Source: a bacterium
GTDB lineage: Bacteria > Armatimonadota > Fimbriimonadia > Fimbriimonadales > Fimbriimonadaceae
Direction: 5' to 3'
Assembly (NCBI GenBank): GCA_027483535.1
Contig: JAIXUN010000003.1
Location: 434,001-498,000, forward strand
Length of the DNA: 64,000 nucleotides
In this document: positions 17,733 to 26,433 of the stretch, one piece after another
How positions within the stretch are numbered: the first letter of the stretch is position 1
Layout of the letters: each line of letters starts with the position of its first letter
Translations under genes and position numbers: made by a program
The notes under the pieces: generated by a model
Database searches by the model: none
Told to the model about the DNA's origin: nothing
What the model saw: only the letters and a program-made list of their open reading frames with translations

Positions 17733-19159
17733 GCGGTCGATCGCTTCCGATCGAGCTGGATTACGGGTACTTCGAGACCGTCCAAGGTTACGGACAGTCG
17801 ACCTACGGGCAATCGTGGGTGTATCGACCCGCGAGGGTGGACGAGATTCGCGAGGTGCTGCAACTCGCCAAGCAGAACGGTCGGCGCGTGTGTTTGCGCG
17901 GTTCGGGTCGCAGCTACGGCGATGCCAACTATCTGGAAGAGTCGATCACCATCGACATCACGCGGATGGATCGCATCCTCTCATGGGATCGGACCACGGG
18001 CATTCTAGAAGCCGAAGCGGGCGTGACGATTGAGGACATGTGGCGACACGTGCTGGAAGACGGCTACTGGCCGCCAGTGGTCACCGGAACGATGTATCCG
18101 TGCCTCGGCGGGGCGCTGGGCATGAACGTCCACGGCAAGAACAACTACTGTCGAGGAACCCTGGGCGAGCACGTGCTTGAGATCGACGTTCTCAACGCCA
18201 ATGGGGAGCTGAAAACACTGACTCCTCGGGATGAAGAGTTCTTCGCCATCGTCTCCTCGGCGGGTTTGCTTGGCATCATCACCCGCGTCAAGATTCAAAT
18301 GCACGCGGTGAACTCGGGTGATCTAAAGGTGTGGGCGGAATCGGCGGATGACTGGCGCGAGCAGTTTGAACTCTTTGAAAAGTTCGAGCACAACTCTGAT
18401 TACATGGTGAGTTGGGTCGACTGCTTTGGGCGAGGCGCGCAAGCAGGCCGAGGTCTTTTCCACGCTGCTTGGTACAAGGAAACCCTCGACCCTAAGTCGC
18501 TGAAGGAAGAGAAGCAAGACCTCCCCTCGCTCATTCTTGGATTCTTCCCAAAGTCGATGCTGTGGAAGATTCTAAAGAAGTTCTGCAATCGCACCGGAAT
18601 GCGCTTTGTGAACTGGGCGAAGTACGTCAGCGGTTCGACACTCGGCAACAACAAGATGCACGATCAGAGCCTGGTCGCGTTTTCGTTTTTGTTGGACTAC
18701 GTTCCGGATTGGCGACGCGCTTACGAACCGGGCGGGTTCATTCAGTATCAAACCTTTGTGCCCAAAGAGCACGCCCGTAGGGTGTTTTCCCGCCAGGTTG
18801 AATTGCAGCAAGAGGCCAAATTGGAGTCTTTCCTGGGCGTTTTGAAGCGGCACCGACCCGACAACTTTCTCTTCTCTCACGCGGTGGACGGATACAGCTT
18901 TGCCTTGGACTTCAAAGTGACTCAAAAAAACCGGGAGCGGCTATGGAAACTGGCTCACCAGATGAACGATTTGGTTCTAGAAGCGGGTGGAAGGTTCTAT
19001 CTGGCGAAAGACAGCACCCTTCGGCCGGAAGACGTTGCCCAGTGGTTGGGACCAGAAAAGATGGCTCGCTACAAAGCTTTGAAGAGCGAGTGGGATCCCG
19101 AAGGGATCTTTGCTACGGCGCAATCAGACCGATTGGGCCTCACGCATCGCCCGCGTTAA
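17729..19159 (+). CDS. DprE1-like FAD-binding oxidoreductase
   Basis: A 476-residue FAD-linked oxidase of the VAO/FAD-binding-4 family. DprE1 oxidises decaprenylphosphoryl-ribose to the 2-keto form that DprE2 then reduces. The FAD-binding motif appears as CLRGSGRSYGDANYL near residue 52, and GGALGMNVHGKNNYCRGTLG near 128 parallels the DprE1 stretch around HGKNHHSAGSFG. The ending WDPEGIFATAQSDRL is typical of sugar-lactone-oxidase relatives. The TTG start shares bases with the DprE2 stop and is preceded by a perfect AGGAGG, so translational coupling is very likely. This completes an apparently full ribose-to-arabinose epimerase operon. Confidence 0.82.
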   Translation: MSGRSLPIELDYGYFETVQGYGQSTYGQSWVYRPARVDEIREVLQLAKQNGRRVCLRGSGRSYGDANYLEESITIDITRMDRILSWDRTTGILEAEAGVTIEDMWRHVLEDGYWPPVVTGTMYPCLGGALGMNVHGKNNYCRGTLGEHVLEIDVLNANGELKTLTPRDEEFFAIVSSAGLLGIITRVKIQMHAVNSGDLKVWAESADDWREQFELFEKFEHNSDYMVSWVDCFGRGAQAGRGLFHAAWYKETLDPKSLKEEKQDLPSLILGFFPKSMLWKILKKFCNRTGMRFVNWAKYVSGSTLGNNKMHDQSLVAFSFLLDYVPDWRRAYEPGGFIQYQTFVPKEHARRVFSRQVELQQEAKLESFLGVLKRHRPDNFLFSHAVDGYSFALDFKVTQKNRERLWKLAHQMNDLVLEAGGRFYLAKDSTLRPEDVAQWLGPEKMARYKALKSEWDPEGIFATAQSDRLGLTHRPR

Positions 19160-19184
19160 GTTTGAACCCAATTCCGTTAGAACG

Positions 19185-19220
19185 TCGACAATTGAGTAGA
19201 CGTAGATATACTATTAGCTA
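19185..19220 (+). promoter_or_regulatory. uvrB promoter, predicted leaderless
   Basis: TCGACA (19185-19190), 16 nt, then TATACT (19207-19212), followed by 7 nt and the ATG of uvrB. The transcript should start at or within a base of the ATG. No ribosome-binding site is present, which agrees with a leaderless message. Confidence 0.65.
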
Positions 19221-21289
19221 TGGCCATTGTCCAGTACGACACCCCATTCCAAATCTCTAAGGACTTCGAGCCTAAGGGTGATCAGGGCAAGGCTATTGAG
19301 GGTCTTCTAGAAGGTCTGGATAGCGGTTATCGCTTCCAAACGCTGCTGGGTGCAACGGGTACGGGAAAGACCTACACGATGGCGTCGGTGATCGCCAGAT
19401 CGCAACGCCCCGCACTAGTTCTTGCTCATAACAAAACGCTTGCCGCTCAGCTTTGCCAGGAGTTTCGAGCCTTTTTCCCCGAGAACTCGGTTCAGTATTT
19501 CATTAGTTATTACGACTACTATCAGCCAGAAGCGTACGTTCCGAGCAGCGACGTTTACATTGAAAAGGATAGTAGCGTCAACGACGAGATCGAGCGCTTG
19601 CGCCACGCCGCTACTCAATCTCTGCTAGAACGACGCGACATCGTGGTCGTTGCCTCGGTGAGCTGCATCTACGGCTTGGGTTCGCCGGACGTGTACGCAG
19701 ATTCGGTGGTCACCTTTGAAACCGATAAGGAGTTCGATCTTGATTCAGCTCTGAAACGTCTGGTTCAGCTTCAATTCACGCGCAACAATCAGGTTTTGGA
19801 ACGTGGAACGTTCCGGGTTCGCGGCGACACTCTCGAAATTCAACCGAAGGACGAGGAGATCGTCACCCGCATCGAGTTCTTTGGCGACACCATCGAGCGG
19901 ATTCGCCTTTTCGATCCTCTCACGCAAGAGGTTCTCGACGAGCCAAGCCGAGTTTCCATCTTCCCGGCAACCCACTACGTCACCCCTTGGGAGCGGCTGG
20001 AGACGGTCGTCGATCAGATTCAAGAAGAGCTTGCCGCGCAGGAGGCGCTCTTCATCAGTCAAGGAAAGCTTATCGAAGCTCAGCGGATTCGGCAGCGAGT
20101 GGAGTTCGACCTAGAGATGATGCGCGAGGTGGGCTACTGCAACGGCATCGAAAACTACTCGCGATACTTCGACGGTCGAGTGCCCGGTGCGCCGCCTTAC
20201 ACGTTGCTCGACTTCTTGCCCTCGGACGCGATGGTGTTCATTGATGAATCGCACCAAACGCTTCCCCAGATTAGGGCCATGTACAACGGCGACAGGCAGC
20301 GCAAGTCGGTTCTGGTGGACTACGGTTTCCGCCTCCCGAGCGCGCTGGACAACCGACCGCTCAAGTTTGAAGAGTTTCTCACGAGGGTGCCTCAAGTGGT
20401 GTACGTCTCGGCGACCCCCGGTCCTTTTGAAGTTGAGACTCAGGCACAGGTGGTGGAGCAGATCATTCGCCCGACCTACATCATCGACCCCGAGATCGAT
20501 ATTCGGCCCACGCACGGCCAGATCGACGACCTGATCCACGAAATCCAAGTGAGGGTTCAGAAGGGCGAAAGGTCGCTGGTAACCACGCTGACGAAGAAGA
20601 TGGCAGAGGACCTTACGGGTTATCTGCAAGACGTTGGGGTGAAGGTGAACTATGTCCACTCCAACGTGCACTCGTTGGAGCGACCAGAGATTCTGCGCGA
20701 CCTTCGCTTGGGCGTTTACGACGTGATTGTGGGCGTCAACTTGCTTCGGGAAGGTTTGGACTTGCCGGAGGTCACGCTGGTCGCCATCTTGGATGCGGAC
20801 AAGGAAGGGTTCCTCCGGAGCGAGACATCGCTGGTCCAAACCATCGGACGGGCGGCTCGAAACGTCAACGGGCGAGTGATCATGTACGCCGACAACATCA
20901 CGGGGTCCATGCAACGGGCGATGGACGAGACCGAGCGGCGTCGGAAGATTCAGCGAGAGTACAACGAGAAGAACGGCACCGCCCCGACCACCATCATCAA
21001 AGAGGTTCGACAAACCGTTCGGCACTACGATGCGGTTGCCGAAGTGGCAGCTCAGTACAGTCCCGAGACGCGCGATAAGATCGGCAAAGACGGCTCGCCG
21101 ATTCGAGTGGAAGATATCCCGATCCTCATTGCCTCGCTGGAGAAAGACATGAAGGATCTCGCCAAGTCGATGGAGTTCGAGAAGGCGGCGCACATTCGCG
21201 ACGAGATCACCGCGCTTCGAGGCATTTTGGGTACCAGCGACGGGCGACTCGGGCAAGAGAAGCGGAAGATGAAGCGGATTCGCAACTAA
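19220..21289 (+). CDS. uvrB: Excinuclease ABC subunit B
   Basis: UvrB verifies DNA damage in nucleotide excision repair with UvrA and positions UvrC for incision. The 689-residue protein is full length. Walker A is [10 protein letters not shown] near residue 44, the damage-probing beta-hairpin is at [12 protein letters not shown] near 94, the DEAD-like box is FIDESHQT near 340, and helicase motifs [15 protein letters not shown] and QTIGRAARN lie near 508-545. A C-terminal UVR motif ([19 protein letters not shown]) ends the protein for UvrA/UvrC contact. It has its own promoter separate from the dprE operon. SOS regulation is typical for the gene; I cannot define a LexA site here. Confidence 0.96.
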   Translation: MAIVQYDTPFQISKDFEPKGDQGKAIEGLLEGLDSGYRFQTLLGATGTGKTYTMASVIARSQRPALVLAHNKTLAAQLCQEFRAFFPENSVQYFISYYDYYQPEAYVPSSDVYIEKDSSVNDEIERLRHAATQSLLERRDIVVVASVSCIYGLGSPDVYADSVVTFETDKEFDLDSALKRLVQLQFTRNNQVLERGTFRVRGDTLEIQPKDEEIVTRIEFFGDTIERIRLFDPLTQEVLDEPSRVSIFPATHYVTPWERLETVVDQIQEELAAQEALFISQGKLIEAQRIRQRVEFDLEMMREVGYCNGIENYSRYFDGRVPGAPPYTLLDFLPSDAMVFIDESHQTLPQIRAMYNGDRQRKSVLVDYGFRLPSALDNRPLKFEEFLTRVPQVVYVSATPGPFEVETQAQVVEQIIRPTYIIDPEIDIRPTHGQIDDLIHEIQVRVQKGERSLVTTLTKKMAEDLTGYLQDVGVKVNYVHSNVHSLERPEILRDLRLGVYDVIVGVNLLREGLDLPEVTLVAILDADKEGFLRSETSLVQTIGRAARNVNGRVIMYADNITGSMQRAMDETERRRKIQREYNEKNGTAPTTIIKEVRQTVRHYDAVAEVAAQYSPETRDKIGKDGSPIRVEDIPILIASLEKDMKDLAKSMEFEKAAHIRDEITALRGILGTSDGRLGQEKRKMKRIRN

Positions 21290-21293
21290 AAAA

Positions 21294-21322
21294 GCGACCC
21301 CGACTAAGGAAGTCGGGATCGC
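21294..21322. terminator. Bidirectional terminator between uvrB and barrel-protein gene
   Basis: GCGACCCCGACT and AGTCGGGATCGC form a 12-bp stem with one mismatch and a 5-nt loop. Read on the minus strand it is followed by a run of T, so it mainly serves the convergent gene; on the plus strand a CTGTTTGCTT tail follows. Confidence 0.75.
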
Positions 21323-21347
21323 CTGTTTGCTTCTCGGAAAAACCGAA

Positions 21348-21869
21348 TTAGAAGCGGTAGCCGAAGAAGAAGCCGATAGCGTTGGCTCGACCCGCGTTGG
21401 AGCGGTCAGAGATGTAGCCTGCAACTTCTGCGAAGATGTTCTCGTTCAGGTTGATACCTAGGCCGGCTCGACCGAGGAACACGTTGTCCGAGGTGTTGAT
21501 GTCGATGATGCCCACGCCGACACCAAGGAACGCATAGGTTTGGCCGTTGTTTGCGAATCGCTGACCATAGAACCGTTGGTTAATGGTGATGGGGATCACC
21601 GAGCCCTTGCCGAAGCGAAGACCGCGCGACCAGTACTCAGCGGAGATGAAAGTCTCGCCGCCCTTAAGGAGCGTATCTGGGAGGCGATATTCGATACCGA
21701 TCGCAAGGAGGTTATCGCCCAGGTTGGAAAGGTCGTTGTCCACCGGGAAGATTCCGCCTGCCTTCAGGGTGTAGCTGCTGAGAGTGAAATCGGCCGACTT
21801 GTTGGCGACCTGAGCGGTCGAAATGCCAACCAATCCTAGTGCCGCAACGGTAAGAGCAATCTTGTTCAT
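21348..21869 (-). CDS. Small outer-membrane beta-barrel candidate
   Basis: An exported protein of 173 residues that I do not recognise as a named family. A signal peptide, MNKIALTVAALGLVGISTAQ, is followed by alternating polar/hydrophobic strands (GIEYRLPD, TFISAEYWSRGLRF, YAFLGVGVGIIDI, FLGRAGLGINLN, IFAEVAGYISDRS) and a C-terminal GFFFGYRF. A final aromatic Phe after amphipathic strands is the usual outer-membrane insertion signal, so an eight-stranded barrel is likely. The chosen ATG starts at the signal peptide; twelve upstream in-frame codons are charged and unlikely to be translated. Confidence 0.7.
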   Translation of the reverse strand: MNKIALTVAALGLVGISTAQVANKSADFTLSSYTLKAGGIFPVDNDLSNLGDNLLAIGIEYRLPDTLLKGGETFISAEYWSRGLRFGKGSVIPITINQRFYGQRFANNGQTYAFLGVGVGIIDINTSDNVFLGRAGLGINLNENIFAEVAGYISDRSNAGRANAIGFFFGYRF

Positions 21870-22083
21870 TTTTCTTTTGCGCCTTATTGGTGCGTGGTTT
21901 TGCAACCACTCGGTGTCCCTAACTCGACCCAGAACAAAGACTGAGGCGAACCGCCGGCACCAAATCCTCCGCTATTGTAACCCGAACGCCCATGCAAGGG
22001 GAACAACCTTCCCGCCGAACCTAACAAACTCAGCCCGATATCACCCACTGTTGGACTCTGGAGGGCGATTGTAAACTGCAACC

Positions 22084-22629
22084 ATGCAGTTGTTCCCGGA
22101 TCGATCCGTGCTGGTGCTCGTCGACCTTCAGCCAAAGTTCATGGCGGCGATCCACGAAGCCGACCGGGTGATGAACCGGAGTCTCTTTCTTGCCAAGGTG
22201 GCGAAGCTCCTAAACATTCCGGTGCTGGGCACCGTCCAGAACCAAGCCCGCATGGGCGGCCTGGACGAGGCGTTCGGTGAGATCTGCCCTAACCCCTTCG
22301 ACAAAATGACCTTTTCCTGTACGGAGAATGCGCCGTTCTTTACGGCTTTGGAAGGTCTGGAACGGTCTCACGTGGTTTTGGTGGGGGTGGAAACCCACAT
22401 TTGCGTATCGCTCACCGCTCACGGCTTGTTAGGGGCGGGTTACCAGGTGGTGGTTTGCCCAGACGCGGTTTCTTCGCGAACGCAGGATCGGCACAAGCTG
22501 GGCATGGAACGGATTCGCGACGCGGGAATCACCCCGGCGCACACCGAGGCCGTGGCTTACGAATGGTTCCGTGACGCGGCTCGCCCCGAATTCAAAGCGT
22601 TCCTCGAGATCGTGAAATCCCACCCCTAA
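22084..22629 (+). CDS. Isochorismatase-family cysteine hydrolase
   Basis: A 181-residue cysteine hydrolase of the isochorismatase/nicotinamidase superfamily, nearest in style to the YcaC-like group. The catalytic Asp is in VLVDLQPKFM (Asp14), the Lys candidate is in the NPFDKMTFSC segment, and the nucleophilic Cys is in VGVETHICVS (Cys107) after the cis-peptide region. Substrate cannot be read from the sequence. A TAAACT 6 nt before the ATG suggests a leaderless transcript. The gene ends 10 bp before the remnant of an MFS transporter 3' end, which marks the start of the accessory region. Confidence 0.8.
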   Translation: MQLFPDRSVLVLVDLQPKFMAAIHEADRVMNRSLFLAKVAKLLNIPVLGTVQNQARMGGLDEAFGEICPNPFDKMTFSCTENAPFFTALEGLERSHVVLVGVETHICVSLTAHGLLGAGYQVVVCPDAVSSRTQDRHKLGMERIRDAGITPAHTEAVAYEWFRDAARPEFKAFLEIVKSHP

Positions 22630-22636
22630 CCTAACT

Positions 22637-22830
22637 CTAGGTAGCGGTTGAGAAGTGGGGATTCTCGGCGGGCATCTCCTCTTCCTTGACCGGCAGTTCT
22701 GGCATCGTCATCGCGATGAGGATCGCCGGGATATAGAGGAAGCCAACAAAGTAGAACGCCTTGCCCGGATCGATGGTCCCGGCGGCGGGTGCGACCGAAA
22801 GGAACGCCGTCGTAGTACATTCAACATCCG
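22637..22830 (-). pseudogene. Truncated 3' end of an MFS transporter gene (copy A)
   Basis: This minus-strand stretch encodes GTIDPGKAFYFVGFLYIPA and the following C-terminus of an MFS transporter, ending ENPHFSTAT and a TAG stop. It is a second copy of the end of the intact MFS gene at 26426-27742. Beyond 22783 the reading frame passes through TTTAFLSVAPAAG, which resembles the internal AAAFFGLGV of the intact protein; about 50 residues appear to be deleted between the two parts. No start or upstream membrane segments remain. It marks the left boundary of the restriction-modification insertion. Confidence 0.75.
22640..22783. repeat. 144-bp direct repeat, copy A (MFS 3' end)
   Basis: Aligned without gaps to 26450-26593 it shows 8 mismatches in about 144 bp (~94% identity). 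Similarity stops exactly at the stop codon of the transporter on one side. Confidence 0.92.
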
Positions 22831-23069
22831 CCCCATGGCCATACACCATTGAACGAGTGATGGAAGATTCAGCGCCCTTTGGTAGTATGAAGGTGAAGCA
22901 CTGGGGTTGCAGCTCTGAAATCAAGCAGCATAAAGACCTCAACGCGATGGCTTGTTCGACGGGAAGCACGATGAGGCAATGCGGTTCCAGGTCTTGAAAT
23001 GACGCTTTGTTCGACAGATTGTTGATTGAAGACTGCTTCTGGGACTTAGGTATGATTGTATGGACTATA

Positions 23070-23098
23070 TTGACATTTGTGATGATGTATGATAGTAT
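23070..23098 (+). promoter_or_regulatory. Promoter of restriction-modification operon
   Basis: A perfect TTGACA (23070-23075), a 17-nt spacer, then TAGTAT (23093-23098). It sits 14-25 bp before the methyltransferase start candidates in an A+T-rich stretch. Confidence 0.6.
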
Positions 23099-23123
23099 TT
23101 TATAGAACATTATGGAGCTAGGC

Positions 23124-25094
23124 ATGAAGGAGCATCATCAGCTGCGTCTTGAACTTCTCTCTGACGAACCAGAACCAGCCCATGGGGTGTGGCTAGAAGA
23201 CTTGGGCAAGTTTCTGAAGATCCAGACTCATGGCGCTTGGCCTGATCAATTTGGCGATGCAATAAGGGAATGGTTCGACACTCAATACGATTCGCCAATA
23301 CGCACATTGAGTCTATTCAGTGGTGCAGGAGGACTTGACATCGGCTTCCATGATGCAGGGTTCAACATCGTCGAGATGGTCGAAATCGAAAGTCAATTTG
23401 CATCTACACTCAAGGCAAACACGCTCGTAGCTGGCCGATTGAAAGGAGCGAAGGTTAATTGTATCGACATTCGAGAGTATGTTCCGCCTAATGATTTGAC
23501 AATCGATTTCATCATAGGTGGACCACCTTGTCAAACATTTTCAGCCGCAGGGCGAAGAGCGGCTGGCGTAAAAGGTACTAGCGACGCGCGCGGGGTTCTG
23601 TTCCAAGAGTATGTCCGAATCCTTGAAGCACTCAATCCGAAAGGATTTCTCTTCGAGAACGTCTACGGGATTACGGGCGCAAACGGAGGTGCAGATTGGA
23701 AGGAGATTCAAAGGTGCTTTGCAGAGGCTGGGTACGATCTCTACTATCGCGTCCTTGATGCGGCCGATTACGGCGTTCCGCAGCACCGGGAGCGACTGAT
23801 CATCGTAGGGGTTCGCAAGGGTGACGCGCCGTTCCACTTTCCTTCTCCAACGCACGGCCCGGATTCTCCCGATCGGGCACCGTATTACACTGCTCAGCAA
23901 GCAGTTTACGGCGCCCAGATAACGAATGAAGATTCCCTAGGAATAAAGGGACGATGGGGGCATTTAATCGATGGAATTCCCCCAGGGTTGAACTATTCCT
24001 TTTACACAGCTGAAATGGGACACCCTCGTCCCGTTTTCGCTTGGCGATCAAAGTTTTCAGATTTCATGTACAAGGCTGACCCTGAAATGCCTGTTCGAAC
24101 AATAAAAGCACAAGGAGGACTCTACACCGGACCATTCTCATGGGAAAACCGGCATTTTAGTTCTTCAGAGCTTAAACGCCTGCAGACATTTCCAGACGAT
24201 TACAACATATGCGGTTCCCGAGGGGAAAGAATCAAGCAGATCGGAAACTCTGTACCGCCCCAATTCGCACGTGTATTGGCACTAGCGGTAGCTACGCAGC
24301 TTTTCGACAGGAAACTTCCAGTTCCAATCCCACTAATGCACCCGTCAAGTCAATTAGGGTTTCGAACTAGAAAACGACAACTAAGCGCACGATACTCGAG
24401 AATTGCCAAGAAAGCGATTAGTACACTTCCCGATTCTCAAACAGCGGCAAAAGAACGAGAATTGTCGCATGAATACCAAGCTTTTCTCAGTAAATCTTTC
24501 GACTTCAATTGCAAGGAAAACCATGATAGTGCTAAATTTAAAGTAATCCAAAGAATTAATCAGGAGTTCTTGGAACTACAGTGTATTCAAGATTCTCGTC
24601 CTGTTGCGACATCCCACTTTCAGCTGGACATCGTTCCATCAGGTACTGGATGGGTAATCCCTTTGCAAAGTATTATCGCGCAGGGTTTCGATCTCAGTCC
24701 CGAAACGTTTACAGCAACATGGAAAGCAATTGAACGTGCAGTGTTCGACGCTTACGATATTGATGATCTTGTGCAACTGTGTGGTTACTATCAATATCAA
24801 CCACGCTTCCGAGCTAGCTTGAAGCTTCCTTCGTACGAAGACCCACTTTGGAAGATTGTCAGTCAAATAGTTTCTGGTGAGGGTGTAGGGAGACAACTAT
24901 TTATTGATGAATATGCCGCCTTGTGGGGAGTTGACGAAAGAAGAGCGGTGGAGGTAATGCATTTCCTGAGAATCCTCGGGTTTGAAGTTCGGAATCATAA
25001 CACAAACCCGCAGATTGCTGATGGGAGATTCCTTGTGCCATACGGATTCCCAACGCTGACGAGCAGAAGCGTGCAGTTGCGTAAGGTGCTGTAA
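23124..25094 (+). CDS. DNA cytosine-C5 methyltransferase with long C-terminal extension
   Basis: The modification enzyme of a restriction-modification pair. Motif I is LSLFSGAGGLDIGF near residue 62, motif IV GGPPCQTFSAAGRR near 133 with the catalytic Cys, motif VI FENVYGI near 175, motif VIII QHRERLIIVG near 225, and motif X QIGNSVPPQFARVLA near 375. The usual enzyme would end near residue 390. About 250 further residues follow with no motif I recognise; they may bind the partner nuclease or DNA. GGAG precedes the ATG at 23124; the ATG at 23112 is an alternative. A+T-rich codons and the repeat boundary mark it as transferred. The nuclease gene follows 31 bp later. Confidence 0.92.
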   Translation: MKEHHQLRLELLSDEPEPAHGVWLEDLGKFLKIQTHGAWPDQFGDAIREWFDTQYDSPIRTLSLFSGAGGLDIGFHDAGFNIVEMVEIESQFASTLKANTLVAGRLKGAKVNCIDIREYVPPNDLTIDFIIGGPPCQTFSAAGRRAAGVKGTSDARGVLFQEYVRILEALNPKGFLFENVYGITGANGGADWKEIQRCFAEAGYDLYYRVLDAADYGVPQHRERLIIVGVRKGDAPFHFPSPTHGPDSPDRAPYYTAQQAVYGAQITNEDSLGIKGRWGHLIDGIPPGLNYSFYTAEMGHPRPVFAWRSKFSDFMYKADPEMPVRTIKAQGGLYTGPFSWENRHFSSSELKRLQTFPDDYNICGSRGERIKQIGNSVPPQFARVLALAVATQLFDRKLPVPIPLMHPSSQLGFRTRKRQLSARYSRIAKKAISTLPDSQTAAKERELSHEYQAFLSKSFDFNCKENHDSAKFKVIQRINQEFLELQCIQDSRPVATSHFQLDIVPSGTGWVIPLQSIIAQGFDLSPETFTATWKAIERAVFDAYDIDDLVQLCGYYQYQPRFRASLKLPSYEDPLWKIVSQIVSGEGVGRQLFIDEYAALWGVDERRAVEVMHFLRILGFEVRNHNTNPQIADGRFLVPYGFPTLTSRSVQLRKVL

Positions 25095-25125
25095 CGAACG
25101 CCGACGGAGTAGGGTGGATACAAAA

Positions 25126-26433
25126 ATGAGAACGAGAGAGGAGTATCATCTACGGGTATTCTCGGGGCGCAGTGTGTTAATAGTGCCCGATGGGCGCGTG
25201 GAAGAGTTTGCCGAGGGGAAACCTTCGGCCGATGCGAAAGCACGGTACGCTAAGATTCGGGAGGCCCTCGAGCAGGGGTTTCTCGTCGATGAAATCAGAG
25301 GATGTAAGTCGGCGCCAGGTGCCAGTTCAGGGGACTTGTTGGACGCTCATTATAAACAATGCCTCAAATCCATTGTTTCAAGTGTAACGTCAGAGGTTGG
25401 CCGCGCTCTCGTGGGTCTTACAGTTCTACAGCTTGTCGTTAAGGCTATTGAACCTTCTCAGAGTATTCGATTGCATAAAGGTGGTAGCGGCGAATTTAGT
25501 TGGAAAGAAGGGATATCGATGCGTTCGTTAGATGCGGGGTACATTTCGCCTACTCTCCGAGATGAAGGATTGCTGAAACTCAATAAATTTGGGTTCATGA
25601 TGACGCGGAGTTTAGCTGAGAATTATCCATATTCGAAAGTCTATAAGGCTGCACTGAAAGGAGCAAAGGATGAGTGGGCGGAAATAACGGATGCACTTGA
25701 AGAGGGCCGGTTATCTCCTGTAGAGTCTCTGCGGTTTATGCTAGGCCTTTTAATTAACAATGCTGAGTACTTCAACACGCTGGCTGACGAAGCACTTGAA
25801 AAAACCGAAAGCTCGATCGAGAGTGGCGGGTTGTCTGATGTTGCTAGTGTCTTGGACCTTATGTTGCGACATATCGAGATAGCCGACTACAAAGCGCGAA
25901 TTTTTGAATTGCTACTGCATTCTTACTATCAGGCTTTGGAGGACCTGGGAGTATTGCATGAGGGTTCGCTGAAGCCGTTATCACAGATGAGGTCAGCAAA
26001 CAAAAAACACGGGAACATTGGTGACGTTGAAGTTTTCGATGGCAAGGTGATCGTAGAAGCTTGGGATGCGAAGTACGGCAAGCCTTATCTACGTGACGAG
26101 CTTGAGGAGCTTAGTGATAAAATTATCAACCATCCCTTAGTGCAGAAAGTAGGTTTTGTCTGTTCCGGTAATCCAATACGTGATGATGAAATTAAGACAA
26201 GAGTGGCTGATATAGCTTCTGTTACGGGAGTTTCGATTCAGTTAGTCTCGGTTTGGGAGTGGCTTGAAGCTAACCTAGCTCAGTTGATTGGTTGTGATGT
26301 TAAGCCTTCTGATCTTGGCAGGGCGTGGGTGAGAGCCTACGTCCAGTCTCTATCGCAGCAACGTAGAGAGAAAGCGCCCATAGATGAGCCTTGCCAGCAA
26401 TGGTTGGAAGCTTGGCTTAAGGTAATCAGTTGA
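25126..26433 (+). CDS. Predicted type II restriction endonuclease (PD-(D/E)XK-like)
   Basis: The likely cognate nuclease of the adjacent cytosine methyltransferase. I do not recognise a named enzyme family. The segment GDVEVFDGKVIVEAWDAKYG (near residues 305-325) has the order expected of a PD-(D/E)XK core: an acidic residue after a turn, then Glu-x-x-D-x-K at the end of a strand. Upstream is a mostly helical region that could read the target. The position directly behind the methyltransferase on the same strand is the classic arrangement. I choose the ATG at 25126; GTG 25114 is possible. The stop overlaps the 3' end of the convergent MFS gene by 8 bp, which is the right junction of the insertion. 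Confidence 0.72.
   Translation: MRTREEYHLRVFSGRSVLIVPDGRVEEFAEGKPSADAKARYAKIREALEQGFLVDEIRGCKSAPGASSGDLLDAHYKQCLKSIVSSVTSEVGRALVGLTVLQLVVKAIEPSQSIRLHKGGSGEFSWKEGISMRSLDAGYISPTLRDEGLLKLNKFGFMMTRSLAENYPYSKVYKAALKGAKDEWAEITDALEEGRLSPVESLRFMLGLLINNAEYFNTLADEALEKTESSIESGGLSDVASVLDLMLRHIEIADYKARIFELLLHSYYQALEDLGVLHEGSLKPLSQMRSANKKHGNIGDVEVFDGKVIVEAWDAKYGKPYLRDELEELSDKIINHPLVQKVGFVCSGNPIRDDEIKTRVADIASVTGVSIQLVSVWEWLEANLAQLIGCDVKPSDLGRAWVRAYVQSLSQQRREKAPIDEPCQQWLEAWLKVIS

Noticed and set aside
22637-23125. 162-codon minus-strand frame covering the MFS remnant and the RM promoter
   Set aside because: Only the last ~65 codons are MFS-derived; the upstream part is A+T-rich intergenic sequence with an improbable residue composition and overlaps the methyltransferase start.
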